The notes beneath the pieces were generated by a model. It was not told the DNA's origin, searched no databases, and saw only the letters and a list, made by a program, of their open reading frames with translations. A program made the translations under genes and the position numbers. Of a stretch of 64,000 nucleotides of DNA, positions 16,928 to 25,621 are shown in pieces (within the stretch, counting starts at the first letter, position 1; each line of letters opens with the position of its first letter). The stretch is from Rhodobacteraceae bacterium UBA6796 (GTDB lineage Bacteria > Pseudomonadota > Alphaproteobacteria > Rhodobacterales > Rhodobacteraceae). The stretch covers positions 83,779-147,778 of the forward strand of contig DKFM01000001.1 in assembly GCA_002452815.1 (NCBI GenBank). The letters are read 5' to 3'.

Positions 16928-17878
16928 TCAGGGCAGGATTGCCAGCCACATCCAGATCGTCAGGATCGAGCCCGCCGTGGCGATCAGCACGCTGGAGGCC
17001 GCGACACGCCGCCCCGCGCCATACATATTGGCAAAGAGATAGGCGTTCACGCCGGGCGCCATCGAGGCCGTCATCACCGCCGAGCGCAGGGCTGGCGTGG
17101 ACAGATCAAACACCCAATGCCCCAAGAGCCAGGCCACCCCCGGATGCACGATCAGCGACAGGGCGGTGACCATCGCAATCGCCCGGCTGTCGCCCTCGGG
17201 GCGGTAGCGAAACAGCACGCCGCCCAGGCCAAACAGCGCGGCGGGCAGCGCGGCACCTGCCATCATGTTCATCGCGGCCCAGACCGGTTCGGGCAGGTCA
17301 TGGCCCGTCACGGCGCGCAGGGCCTGAATCGCGAAACCGCACAGGATGCCGATTACCAGCGGCGTGCGCAGCACGCCAATCAGCGCGTTCAGGCCAACCC
17401 GGCTGAGGCCCGCGCCGGTGCCATGGCTGCGCACCGCCTCCATCGCGACGATGCCGATGGTGTACAGAAACGGGGAGTGGATCGAGATGATCGCGAAATT
17501 CCCCGCCAGCGCGTCATGGCCATAGGCGCGTTCGGTGATCGGCACACCCAGCAGCAGCGAGTTCGAGAACAGGCAGCAAAAGCCGATCGCCACGGCCTCG
17601 GGGCCGGTGCGGCCCAGCACGAAGCGCGCCGCCGTTATGCCGATGGCGAAAGAGATCAGAGCACCCGCATAGAAGCTGATCATCAGGCCGGCGTCATAGC
17701 TCGCCCCCAGATCAAGCTTGGCGATAGAGCGGGCCAGCAGCACCGGCACCGCGAAATTCTGCGCAAATCGCATCAGCCCGTCGACCGCCGCATCCGAAAA
17801 AAGCCCGCGCCAGGCTACGGCATAGCCAAAGCCGATGACCAGGAAGACGGGCAGGATGACGTCGATCAGCCCGCTCAT
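16928..17878 (-). CDS. AEC-family (auxin efflux carrier-like) transporter
   Basis: A 316-residue inner-membrane protein with about ten hydrophobic segments arranged as two repeats of five, as in the AEC/Mem_trans family. Recognisable segments are LPVFLVIGFGYAVAWRG at the N-terminus, FAVPVLLARSIAKLDL and LFSNSLLLGVPI. Bacterial members are often annotated as malonate or other organic-acid transporters; the substrate is not predictable. The start at 17878 overlaps the upstream metallohydrolase stop by ATGA, so it is the last gene of the long minus-strand operon and translationally coupled. Confidence 0.9.
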   Translation of the reverse strand: MSGLIDVILPVFLVIGFGYAVAWRGLFSDAAVDGLMRFAQNFAVPVLLARSIAKLDLGASYDAGLMISFYAGALISFAIGITAARFVLGRTGPEAVAIGFCCLFSNSLLLGVPITERAYGHDALAGNFAIISIHSPFLYTIGIVAMEAVRSHGTGAGLSRVGLNALIGVLRTPLVIGILCGFAIQALRAVTGHDLPEPVWAAMNMMAGAALPAALFGLGGVLFRYRPEGDSRAIAMVTALSLIVHPGVAWLLGHWVFDLSTPALRSAVMTASMAPGVNAYLFANMYGAGRRVAASSVLIATAGSILTIWMWLAILP

Positions 17879-18675
17879 GGGGCGGCGAACTCCAGCACCA
17901 TCCCGTCATAGGCGGGGCGGACATGCTCCGGCGTTTCGCGGGCCACATCGTCATGGTCGAGGTCGATATGCATATTGGTCAGCACAGCGCTGGCTGGCCG
18001 GGCGCGCGCGATCCATTCCAGTGCCAGCGCCAGATGCGCATGCGTCGGGTGCGGCGTGCGGCGCAGCGCGTCGAGCACCCAGCAGTCCAGCCCTTGCAGA
18101 TGCGCCCAGGCGGGTTCAGGGATCTCGGAGACATCGGGCAGATAGGCCAGCCCGCCGATGCGGAAGCCGAGCGCGTCGATATTGCCGTGTTCGACCCGGA
18201 ACGGCTCCAGCCGGATGATCCCGCCCGCGCCCGAGATTTCGAACGGGCCATGGATCGCGCGCAGATCGCAGATCGGGGGGTAATTGCTGTCCGGCGGTTG
18301 GATGAAGACATAGCCGAAGCGGTTGAGCAGCGCCTCTTGCGTGTCGGAATCGGCCCAGACGGCCAGCCGTGCGCGCATGTTGAAGGTGATCTGGCGCAGG
18401 TCATCCAGGCCGTGCATGTGGTCGGCATGGCTATGGGTGAAAGCCACGGCGTCCAGCTCGCCCACTTCGGCGCGCAGCAGCTGTTCGCGCAGGTCGGGCG
18501 AGGTGTCGATCAGCACGCGGGTGATGCCATGCGGCCCCATCCGTTCGACCAGCATCGAACAGCGCGTGCGGCGGTTCTTTGGATTGTCGGGGTTGCATTC
18601 GCCCCAGTGCCCGCCGATCCGGGGCACGCCGCCAGACGATCCGCAGCCCAGAATGGTGAAACGCAGGCGGCTCAT
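17875..18675 (-). CDS. MBL-fold metallohydrolase (PhnP/PqqB-like)
   Basis: A 266-residue metallo-beta-lactamase-fold protein. It starts RFTILGCGSSGGVPRIGG, has the metal motif THSHADHMHGLDDLR, and ends with LTNMHIDLDHDD carrying the late His/Asp ligands. CGSSGGVP and the segment around ECNPDNPKNRR place it with PhnP-like phosphodiesterases that often follow tatD. The natural substrate is unknown; PhnP itself opens a cyclic ribose phosphate. The start at 18675 overlaps the tatD stop by ATGA. Confidence 0.88.
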   Translation of the reverse strand: MSRLRFTILGCGSSGGVPRIGGHWGECNPDNPKNRRTRCSMLVERMGPHGITRVLIDTSPDLREQLLRAEVGELDAVAFTHSHADHMHGLDDLRQITFNMRARLAVWADSDTQEALLNRFGYVFIQPPDSNYPPICDLRAIHGPFEISGAGGIIRLEPFRVEHGNIDALGFRIGGLAYLPDVSEIPEPAWAHLQGLDCWVLDALRRTPHPTHAHLALALEWIARARPASAVLTNMHIDLDHDDVARETPEHVRPAYDGMVLEFAAP

Positions 18676-19475
18676 GCGTGGGCCTTTGTGAACAGACGGT
18701 CGAAATTGGCCGTGGTGGCGGCGGCGAAGCTGGCATAGTCGAGCCCGAAGAGTTCTGCCCCCAGACGCGCGGTCAGCGCGGTGTAGGCCGGTTCGTTGCG
18801 CTTGCCGCGGTGCGGTTTGGGCGCCAGATAGGGCGCGTCGGTTTCCACCAGAATCCGGTCCAGCGGCGCGGCGGCAAAGATATCGCGCACCTCTTGCGAT
18901 TTCGGGAAGGTCGCGATGCCCGACATCGACAGGTAGCAGCCCAGATCCAGCGTCGCCCGCGCCAGCGCGGGCGAGGACGAGAAGCAATGCATCACACAGC
19001 CGAAGGGTTTTTCGCGCATGCCTTCGGTCAGGATCGCGGCCATGTCATCATCGGCGGCGCGCGAGTGGATAATCAGCGGCAGGCCGGTTTCCTGCGCGGC
19101 CTGAATATGGATGCGCAGCGAGACCTTCTGCACCTCGGCAGAGTCGGCGGTGTAGTGGTAATCAAGCCCGGTCTCGCCAATCCCCACGAATTTCGGATGG
19201 GCCGACAGCGCGATCAGATCGTCGACCGTGGCCATCGGTTCTTCGGCGGCACTCATCGGATGGGTGCCTGCGGCGAAATAGACCGACGGGTGCGCTTCGG
19301 CGATGGCCTGCACCTGTGGCAGCAGCCGCAGCTTGGTGCAGATCGTCACCATCCGCGTCACCCCGGCGGCATGGGCGCGCGCCACCACGCCGGGCAGGTC
19401 GTCGGCGAAATCGGGGAAGTCGAGGTGGCAGTGGCTGTCGACGATTTCGGGGATGTTTGTCTCGGTCTCGGCCAC
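18672..19475 (-). CDS. tatD: TatD-family metal-dependent hydrolase (DNase)
   Basis: A 267-residue amidohydrolase-fold nuclease. The metal and active-site motifs are in order: DSHCHLDF, GETGLDYHY, IHSRAADDDM, MHCFSS and VETDAPYLAPKPHRGKRNEP. TatD proteins are 3'-5' DNases acting on DNA ends, with proposed roles in repair and D-aminoacyl-tRNA deacylation. Translation starts at GTG 19475, preceded by AAAGGA. Its position after holB is common in alphaproteobacteria and supports a housekeeping role. Confidence 0.93.
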   Translation of the reverse strand: MAETETNIPEIVDSHCHLDFPDFADDLPGVVARAHAAGVTRMVTICTKLRLLPQVQAIAEAHPSVYFAAGTHPMSAAEEPMATVDDLIALSAHPKFVGIGETGLDYHYTADSAEVQKVSLRIHIQAAQETGLPLIIHSRAADDDMAAILTEGMREKPFGCVMHCFSSSPALARATLDLGCYLSMSGIATFPKSQEVRDIFAAAPLDRILVETDAPYLAPKPHRGKRNEPAYTALTARLGAELFGLDYASFAAATTANFDRLFTKAHA

Positions 19476-19498
19476 GCGTCTATCCTTTCGTGGCGGCC

Positions 19499-20620
19499 TC
19501 AGCTTGCGGCCGCCGTAATCTCCAGAAGCATATCCATGACCAGCGCCGCCGGGTCAAGGTTGACCCCCCGCCCGTGCCGGGCCCGCGCGCCCAGACGCTG
19601 ATGCACTGCCGCCCATTTCATCGCTGCATACGCATCGGGGCACAGCCGCGCGGCCAGTTTCGCCTCGCCCGGTGCGCCTTCGATCGGCAGCGGCCCGGTG
19701 ACGCCCGCCCGCGCCAGCCGCGCCAGGAACAGTTCGATCAGGCCCAGCAGCAGGTCATAGCGCGCCTCGTTGGCCTTGCCGGTGATACTGTCGGCCAGCG
19801 CCAGCGCGCGCACCCGGTCGAGTTGCGGCAGGGTCGAGAACAGCGCCACCAGCTTTTCATAGCTCGCCAGCCCGTCGAGGTTCAGCAGGCGGATCGCCTC
19901 GCCCACGGAACCGCCCGACAGGGTGGCCAGCGCGGCGGTGTTCAGATCTGCGCCATCTTCGGCGGCCAGCAACGCCTCGGCCATCGCGTCGGGCGCCAGC
20001 GTATCGAGCCGCAATTCCCGGCAGCGCGAGCGGATCGTGGGCAGCAGCCCCGCGGGCTGGTGCGAGATCAGCAGGAAGGTCACCCGCGCGGGCGGTTCCT
20101 CCAGCAGCTTGAGCAGGGCATTGGCGGCCTGCGTGTTCATCTCGTCGGCGCTGTCGACAATGACGATGCGCCGCCCGCCTTCGGTCGCGGACAGATGCAG
20201 GAAGCTTTTGAGCTTGCGCACCTCGTCCACGCGGACGTCCTGCGACAGGCCCGTTCCGGTGGCATTGGCGCCGCGCTTGAGCACGAAGACCCCGGGTTCC
20301 GAGCCCGCGTAAATGCGGCGGCAGACCGGATGTTCGGGGTCGGTGTCCAGGCTGGCCGGCGGGGGCGGGGCGCCGAACAGCCCGCCATCGTCAGCGGGCT
20401 GCGTCAGCAGGAAGCGCGCGATCCGCCAGGCCAGCGTGGCCTTGCCAACGCCCCGCGGGCCGGTCAGCAGCCAGCCGTGGTGCATCCGTCCGGTGCTGAA
20501 GGCCTCCAGAAATCCGGCTTCGGCACGGGCCTGTCCGACCAGCCGCAGCGTATCGCGCGGGTGGGGGGCGCCAGCAACCTGGGTCGGGTCGGGCAGGTCG
20601 ACCTCGTCCTTCTTGCTCAT
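19499..20620 (-). CDS. holB: DNA polymerase III delta-prime subunit
   Basis: Part of the clamp-loader complex that places the beta clamp on primed DNA. The 373-residue protein shows the AAA+ features GPRGVGKATLAWR (degenerate Walker A), IVDSADEMNTQAANALLKLLEEPP (Walker B and sensor region) and LISHQPAGLLPTIRSRC, the SRC motif supplying the arginine finger. The C-terminal collar domain is less conserved. The ATGA overlap with tmk upstream indicates coupled translation. Confidence 0.93.
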   Translation of the reverse strand: MSKKDEVDLPDPTQVAGAPHPRDTLRLVGQARAEAGFLEAFSTGRMHHGWLLTGPRGVGKATLAWRIARFLLTQPADDGGLFGAPPPPASLDTDPEHPVCRRIYAGSEPGVFVLKRGANATGTGLSQDVRVDEVRKLKSFLHLSATEGGRRIVIVDSADEMNTQAANALLKLLEEPPARVTFLLISHQPAGLLPTIRSRCRELRLDTLAPDAMAEALLAAEDGADLNTAALATLSGGSVGEAIRLLNLDGLASYEKLVALFSTLPQLDRVRALALADSITGKANEARYDLLLGLIELFLARLARAGVTGPLPIEGAPGEAKLAARLCPDAYAAMKWAAVHQRLGARARHGRGVNLDPAALVMDMLLEITAAAS

Positions 20621-21228
20621 GGCAGGGCCGCCTGCACGACGGTTCGCACATCGGCGGCCACCTCTTCGGCCGGGCGGGCGCCGTCGATCAGCCGAAAACG
20701 GGCGCTGAATTCACGCGCCAGCCCCAGAAACCCCGCGCGCATCTGCTGTTGCAGCGCAAGGCCCATATCCTCGAACCGTTCCTCGTGGCCCTGACGACCC
20801 TTGGCGCGCGCCAGACCCACAGCGGGGTCGATGTCGATCAGGATGGTCAGATCCGGCTCGCGCCCGATCATCAGCCTGTGCAGCGTGTCGACCGTCGCGC
20901 GCAGGTCGCCGCGCGACAGGCCCTGATACATCCGCGTGCTGTCGGCAAAACGGTCGCAGATCACCACCTTGCCCGCGGCCAGCGCCGGGTCGATCGTGCG
21001 TTCCAGATGGTCGCGGCGGGCGGCGGTGAACAGCAGGATTTCGGTTTCCGCCGACCAGCGATCGGGGTCGCCTTCAAGGACCAGACGGCGGATTTCCTCG
21101 GCGCCGGGGCTGCCGCCCGGCTCGCGGGTCAGCACCACCTCGCGCCCGGTCACGCGCAGGGCCTCGGCCAGAAGCCGTGCCTGGGTGGATTTGCCCGATC
21201 CGTCAATGCCCTCGAAGGTGATGAACAT
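20617..21228 (-). CDS. tmk: Thymidylate kinase
   Basis: Phosphorylates dTMP to dTDP with ATP in the dTTP pathway. The 203-residue P-loop kinase begins FITFEGIDGSGKSTQ, has TREPGGSPGAEEIR, the DRF motif in VICDRFADSTRMYQG, and a LID region RAKGRQGHEERFE. The length is typical. It starts four bases after the dacA stop codon and overlaps holB, so the three are co-transcribed. Confidence 0.96.
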   Translation of the reverse strand: MFITFEGIDGSGKSTQARLLAEALRVTGREVVLTREPGGSPGAEEIRRLVLEGDPDRWSAETEILLFTAARRDHLERTIDPALAAGKVVICDRFADSTRMYQGLSRGDLRATVDTLHRLMIGREPDLTILIDIDPAVGLARAKGRQGHEERFEDMGLALQQQMRAGFLGLAREFSARFRLIDGARPAEEVAADVRTVVQAALP

Positions 21229-21232
21229 CGGC

Positions 21233-22396
21233 TCAGCTGTTGGCGGCCTGCAGGGCGCGTGCGGTCAGTCGGCCCAAGGCGGCCTTGACACGCACCATGA
21301 ACCCGCCCTGATCGACATCGGTTTCGGCAACCAGCGGCACATGTTTGGGTTCGGCCAGCCCCGGGATCGTCAGCACCAGATCGCCCAGTTGATCGCCGGC
21401 CTTGATCGGCGCGGCGATGGGGCCGTTGAACACCGCCTGCGCGGTGATGCCGCCCTGGGCGGTGGCGGGGATCAGCAAGGTCAGGTCTTCGGCGGGGGTC
21501 AGGCCCACACTATCCGCCGCCCCGAGCCAGACCGGCGCTTCGGCCAGGCGGGTGCCCTTGGCCGCCAGCGTCTTCAGCACGAACTGCCGAAACGCCCAGT
21601 TGGCGATGGACTCGGCCTCTTGCGCGCGTTCGGTTTCCGAGGTCAGGCCGGAAATCACGAAGACGATGCGCCGGTCGCCCATCACAGCCGAGCCGACAAG
21701 ACCATAGCCCGCCTCTTCGGTGTGGCCGGTCTTGAGCCCGTCCGCCTGCCAATCGGCGGCGGCAAGCTTCAGCAGCGGGTTGCGGTTATGCGCATTGGCC
21801 GGGGCGCGATCCTTGTAATTATACTGGGTTTCCGAAAACAGCGGGTAATATTCGGGGAATTCGGTGATCAGCCGCACCGCCAGAATGCCCAGATCGTGCA
21901 TCGACATGCGCTGCCCCGGATGCGGCCAGCCCGAGGCATTGGCGAACATCGAATGGTTCATGCCAAGCGCATGCGCGCGTTCCGTCATCAGCCGCGCAAA
22001 GGCATCTTCGCTGCCCGCCAGCCCCTCGGCCACGGCAACGCAGGCGTCGTTGCCCGAGTTGATGACGATGCCCTGCAGCAGCTCGCGCACGCTGGGACGG
22101 TCGGTTTCGTTGATGAACATCGTCGAGCCGCCCATCGCCTTGGCGCGCGCGGACACTGCAAAGGTGGTGTCCATCGTCACCCGCCCGTCGCGCAGCGCCT
22201 CGAACAGCAGGTTGACCGTCATCAGCTTGGACATCGAGGCGGGCGGCAGGGGGATGTCGGCGTTTTTCTCCAGCAGCACGGTCTGCGACGACAGGTCATA
22301 AACCCAGGCAGCAGAGGCGCGGGTTTCAAAGGCGCGGGCGGGCAGGGCTGCGACAATCGCAAGGCCGATCACGGCAAGAAGGCGGGTCAGGCGCAT
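21233..22396 (-). CDS. dacA: D-alanyl-D-alanine carboxypeptidase (penicillin-binding protein 5/6 type)
   Basis: Trims the terminal D-Ala from peptidoglycan pentapeptides in the periplasm. The 387-residue precursor has a signal peptide (MRLTRLLAVIGLAIVAALPARA). The serine peptidase S11 triad motifs are present: SMSK (SxxK) near residue 55, SGN in VINSGNDACVA and KTG in DGLKTGHTEEAG. A C-terminal beta-rich PBP5_C-like domain (about 270-370) ends in an amphipathic helix (VRVKAALGRLTARALQAA) that could anchor the protein to the membrane. The start at 22396 is set by the signal peptide. Confidence 0.95.
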   Translation of the reverse strand: MRLTRLLAVIGLAIVAALPARAFETRASAAWVYDLSSQTVLLEKNADIPLPPASMSKLMTVNLLFEALRDGRVTMDTTFAVSARAKAMGGSTMFINETDRPSVRELLQGIVINSGNDACVAVAEGLAGSEDAFARLMTERAHALGMNHSMFANASGWPHPGQRMSMHDLGILAVRLITEFPEYYPLFSETQYNYKDRAPANAHNRNPLLKLAAADWQADGLKTGHTEEAGYGLVGSAVMGDRRIVFVISGLTSETERAQEAESIANWAFRQFVLKTLAAKGTRLAEAPVWLGAADSVGLTPAEDLTLLIPATAQGGITAQAVFNGPIAAPIKAGDQLGDLVLTIPGLAEPKHVPLVAETDVDQGGFMVRVKAALGRLTARALQAANS

Positions 22397-22409
22397 CAGG
22401 CAGGTCTCT

Positions 22410-23318
22410 CTATTTCGAAACGGCATAGGCATCGGGGTAGCCCAGGCCCTTGATTTTCTTGAGCAGGGCGTCGCGTTCGGCGGTATTGGCCGCAGGCCCG
22501 GCCACAACACGCCAGAAGGTCTTGCCCTGGCTTTCCTCTTTCTTGACGGCGGCGCTCACGCCGCCTTTGGACATCTGACCGGCGGCGCGTTTGGCGTTCG
22601 CCTCGACGCTGAAAATGCCGATCTGCACCCAGAGCTTGCCGCCCGTCGCGGTGGAGGGCGCGGCGGCTTTCTCGGGCGTTGCCGCGGGTTTGGCGGCGGG
22701 TTTTGCCTCTGCGGCGGCAATTGCACTGCTTGCGGCCTTGCTGATCTCGGCCACAGGTTTCGGTGCGGGCTGCGCGGGTTTGCCATCAAGCGGTTTCGCC
22801 GTGATCGCCTCGGGCGCGGCGATCACCGGGTCGGTGACCAGCGCCTGAGTTTCCGGCGCGGCGGGGCTTTCCTCGCGGCGCAGTGCGACCACCGACAGCT
22901 GCGCGGGCGCCCCGGCCAGCATGCCCAGAGCCGCCGCGGCATCCGAGGACACCTGCAGTTTCGGGCCGGGATTGTCGCGTTCGCGGCGGAACAGCGCGCC
23001 GATCACGAACTTGCCGTTGGCCGGGTTGCGGATGATTACCCGTTCCGGGTCCTTGACCGTCGGATGCGCGACCCAGACGCCGCCCAGCGAGGGACGACCG
23101 TCCCACAGGCCCTGTTCCTCGACCGAGAACACTTCGGGGGCCTCGACATCGCGTTCGACGATCCGGGTAGAGGAAGAGGGCGTCACCACGGCCTCGCCTT
23201 CGGGTGCTTTCTTGCCAAACCCGAACGGCTGGCCTTCCTGGCAGCCGGCCAGCGCCAGGGCGGCGCCCAGCATCAGCCCATATCGCACGCGCTGCGGTGA
23301 CGTCATACGCTTGCTCAT
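22410..23318 (-). CDS. SPOR-domain lipoprotein
   Basis: A 302-residue lipoprotein precursor. The lipobox ALAGC places the lipidated Cys at about residue 26. The middle part (LWDGRPSLGGVWVAHP, RVIIRNPANGKFVIGALFRRE) looks like a double-psi barrel of the RlpA kind, though the RlpA catalytic residues are not obvious. An Ala/Pro/Lys-rich linker (about 150-220) leads to a C-terminal SPOR domain (KLWVQIGIFSVEANAKRAAGQM...WRVVAGP), which binds denuded glycan at the septum. The start at 23318 follows GGAAGGGG. It is the first gene of the minus-strand operon that includes dacA, so a cell-wall role fits. Confidence 0.88.
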   Translation of the reverse strand: MSKRMTSPQRVRYGLMLGAALALAGCQEGQPFGFGKKAPEGEAVVTPSSSTRIVERDVEAPEVFSVEEQGLWDGRPSLGGVWVAHPTVKDPERVIIRNPANGKFVIGALFRRERDNPGPKLQVSSDAAAALGMLAGAPAQLSVVALRREESPAAPETQALVTDPVIAAPEAITAKPLDGKPAQPAPKPVAEISKAASSAIAAAEAKPAAKPAATPEKAAAPSTATGGKLWVQIGIFSVEANAKRAAGQMSKGGVSAAVKKEESQGKTFWRVVAGPAANTAERDALLKKIKGLGYPDAYAVSK

Positions 23319-23526
23319 ATTGCCCCTTCCTGCGCGGGTAGCCGCCCGCGTCTGATCCCCGGCCTTTGTGGCCCTTGTCCGCATCCGCCGAAACCGGCGC
23401 AGCACCTGCATTTTGCGGGACTTTACCTGTTCGCACCCGTCAAGAAAAGCGCGTGCTGCGGACACGGGCGGATTTCGGCACGCCCCCCTTTCAGAATCGC
23501 GTGATCCGGGCTAGTCCGGCGCGATT

Positions 23527-23616
23527 GGAAGTGTGGCCGAGTGGTTTAAGGCTCTGGTCTTGAAAACCAGCGAGGGGGAGACCCCTCCGTGGGTTCGAAT
23601 CCCACCGCTTCCGCCA
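23527..23616 (+). tRNA. tRNA-Ser (anticodon TGA)
   Basis: A complete 90-base class II tRNA. The acceptor stem is GGAAGTG / CGCTTCC with one G-T pair, the anticodon arm CTGGT-CTTGAAA-ACCAG has TGA in the loop, the long variable arm GAGGGGGAGACCCCTC is present, and the T-arm GGGTTCGAATCCC is followed by discriminator G and an encoded CCA. Confidence 0.97.
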
Positions 23617-23697
23617 TTTTCCCATGGTATTGCTATCGCTTGCCAAGGTGGGCCGGCGGCGCGGACGAATCGGATTTCCTGCCCCTGGCGGGCGGGC

Positions 23698-24465
23698 TCA
23701 GACCTCGATGATCTTGCAGCCTGCGGCGGTGCCCGAGGTCTTTAGCGCCTCGGGGAAGCTGCCGCCGCAAACGACCCGTTCCAGGGTGTCGATCCGCCCC
23801 CATCGGTGCGGCGCCGGGCGATTGATCTTGGCGTGGTCGATCACCAGGGTGCGTTCCCGGGCGCAGGCGGTGATCGCCTGCCGGGCACGGATTTCGTCCA
23901 GGTTGAAATCCAGCAGATCGCCGGTCTCGGACATACCGCCGACCGAAAAGATGGCGTGGTCGAACTCCAGTCCCGCGAAGAATTCGACGCTTTCGGCACC
24001 GATGAAATCCAGATCGCGCAGGCGCACCTTGCCCCCCGCCAGCAGCACGGTGATCCGTTCGGCCAGCCGCAGCGCCAGTACGACATGGATGTTGTTGGTC
24101 GCGACCGTCAGCCCCTGATGCCCGGTCAGCGCGCGCGCTACCGCCTCGACCGTGGTGCCCGTGCCGAGCGCGACGGTCGCGCCGTTCGGGATCATCGCCG
24201 CAACCGCCGCGCCGATCCGGCTCTTTTCGTCACGCGACACCGCCAGCCGCGGTTGATAGCTGATGTTCTCGGTCGCGGCGCAAAGCGTGGCCCCGCCGTG
24301 GCGCCGGCGCACGATTCGCGCCTCATCCAGCGCGCGCAGATCGGCGCGCAGGGTCTGTACCGTGACGCCCAACATGTCGGACAGGGCGGTTGCCGACAGC
24401 TCACCATAGCTTGACAACAGGTTGACGATATGGTCGCGGCGGCGGGCGGTATCGCTTTTTTCCAT
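23698..24465 (-). CDS. DeoR-family transcriptional regulator
   Basis: A 255-residue repressor-type regulator. The N-terminal winged helix-turn-helix reads RRDHIVNLLSSYGELSATALSDML...VTVQTLRADLRAL, and HGGATL closes it. The C-terminal DeoRC sensor domain (from about residue 75) has the sugar-phosphate-isomerase-like segment ALGTGTTVEAVARAL and the late motif DHAKINR. DeoR proteins usually respond to phosphorylated sugars or related metabolites. It is transcribed divergently from the ABC/phosphatase operon. A TTTCGAAA palindrome overlaps its own ribosome-binding region, suggesting autoregulation. The effector is unknown. Confidence 0.92.
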   Translation of the reverse strand: MEKSDTARRRDHIVNLLSSYGELSATALSDMLGVTVQTLRADLRALDEARIVRRRHGGATLCAATENISYQPRLAVSRDEKSRIGAAVAAMIPNGATVALGTGTTVEAVARALTGHQGLTVATNNIHVVLALRLAERITVLLAGGKVRLRDLDFIGAESVEFFAGLEFDHAIFSVGGMSETGDLLDFNLDEIRARQAITACARERTLVIDHAKINRPAPHRWGRIDTLERVVCGGSFPEALKTSGTAAGCKIIEV

Positions 24466-24469
24466 TTTC

Positions 24470-24633
24470 TTTCGAAATCTATATGTGTTGCGTCAGGCTA
24501 AGCGTTTCTTGGGCGCGGGGCAATATTTTCGATCAGAAAACAAGATATTTATTGCTGTCATCTTGGCGTTACGCAGCAGGTGTAGCTAGCCCCCGAAGAG
24601 AGTCGCCTTCCCGCATATGGCTTTCGTTCGAAA
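24470..24633. promoter_or_regulatory. Divergent control region with three TTTCG-type dyads
   Basis: Between the DeoR-type gene and the ABC operon are TTTCGAAA (24470-24477), TTTTC-N5-GAAAA (24526-24540) and TTTCGTTCGAAA (24622-24633). The outer two lie next to the two start codons and the middle one in an A+T-rich stretch where promoters would sit. The arrangement is what a repressor controlling both directions, possibly by looping, would need. Confidence 0.5.
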
Positions 24634-24649
24634 ATAGATGGAGAATCCG

Positions 24650-25621
24650 ATGTCCCGTTCCCTGCTGGCGGCTGCTGTCGCTCTGGTGCTGCCCACGATG
24701 GCCGCTGCCGAAACGCTGACGCTTTATACCTCGCAACCCAACGAAGACGCGCAGACCACGGTCGATGCGTTCATGGCTGCCAACCCCGGCATCACGGTCG
24801 AATGGGTTCGTGACGGCACCACCAAGCTGATGGCGCGTCTGGCCGCCGAGATCGAAGCGGGGGCGCCGCAGGCCGACGTTCTGCTGATCGCCGACACGGT
24901 GACGCTGGAAGGTCTGGCGCAGGAAGGTCGGCTGGCGGCCTACAAATCGCCCGAAGATGCGGCCTATGACGCGGCGCTTTACAGCGCGGATGGCTATTAT
25001 CATTCGACCAAGCTGATAACCACCGGCATCGTTTACAACACCGGCGCGCCCGCGGTCCCGACCTCCTGGGCGGATCTGGCCAAGCCCGAGATGGCGGGCC
25101 TGGTTGCAATGCCTTCGCCGCTTTATTCCGGCGCTGCGCTGATCCATCTGGCCACGCTGACCGGGACCGAAGGTCTGGGCTGGGAATATTACACCGCGCT
25201 GGCCGCGAATGGCACGCTGGCCGAGGGTGGCAATGGCGGCACCTTCAAGGCGGTCGCCTCGGGTGAGAAACCCTATGGCGTTCTGGTCGATTACATGGCG
25301 ATCCGCGCCAAGGCCGAAGGGTCGCCGGTGGAATTCGTCTTCCCGGCGGAAGGCGTGTCCTATGTGACCGAGCCGGTCGCGATCCTTGCCGGAACCCAGC
25401 ATATGGACGCGGCCGAGAAATTCGTCGACTTCCTGCTGAGCGAGGCGGGCCAGGATCTGGTCGTGCAGATGGGCTACATCCCCGCCCGCACCGGCGTGGC
25501 CAGCCCCGAGGGGTTCCCCGCGCGCGATGACATCAAGCTGATGAGCTTCGATCCGGCCAAGGCACTGGCCGAGAGCGAGGCCAACAAGGCGCGCTTCGCC
25601 GAGATCTTCGGCGTCCAATGA
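24650..25621 (+). CDS. ABC transporter substrate-binding protein, Afu/Fbp (SBP_bac_6/13) type
   Basis: A 323-residue periplasmic protein with a signal peptide (MSRSLLAAAVALVLPTMAAA) and a mature N-terminus ETLTLYTSQPNEDAQ. KLMARLAAEIEAGAPQADVL and STKLITTGIVYNT are standard for the family that includes ferric, thiamine, 2-aminoethylphosphonate and sugar-phosphate binders. The paired tyrosines of ferric binders are not in the usual place (VLVDYMAIR instead), so iron is unlikely. The start at 24650 follows GGAGA; an ATG 12 bases earlier is less well placed. ATGA overlap with the permease gene. DeoR control and the phosphatases downstream suggest a phosphorylated ligand (inference). Confidence 0.88.
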   Translation: MSRSLLAAAVALVLPTMAAAETLTLYTSQPNEDAQTTVDAFMAANPGITVEWVRDGTTKLMARLAAEIEAGAPQADVLLIADTVTLEGLAQEGRLAAYKSPEDAAYDAALYSADGYYHSTKLITTGIVYNTGAPAVPTSWADLAKPEMAGLVAMPSPLYSGAALIHLATLTGTEGLGWEYYTALAANGTLAEGGNGGTFKAVASGEKPYGVLVDYMAIRAKAEGSPVEFVFPAEGVSYVTEPVAILAGTQHMDAAEKFVDFLLSEAGQDLVVQMGYIPARTGVASPEGFPARDDIKLMSFDPAKALAESEANKARFAEIFGVQ

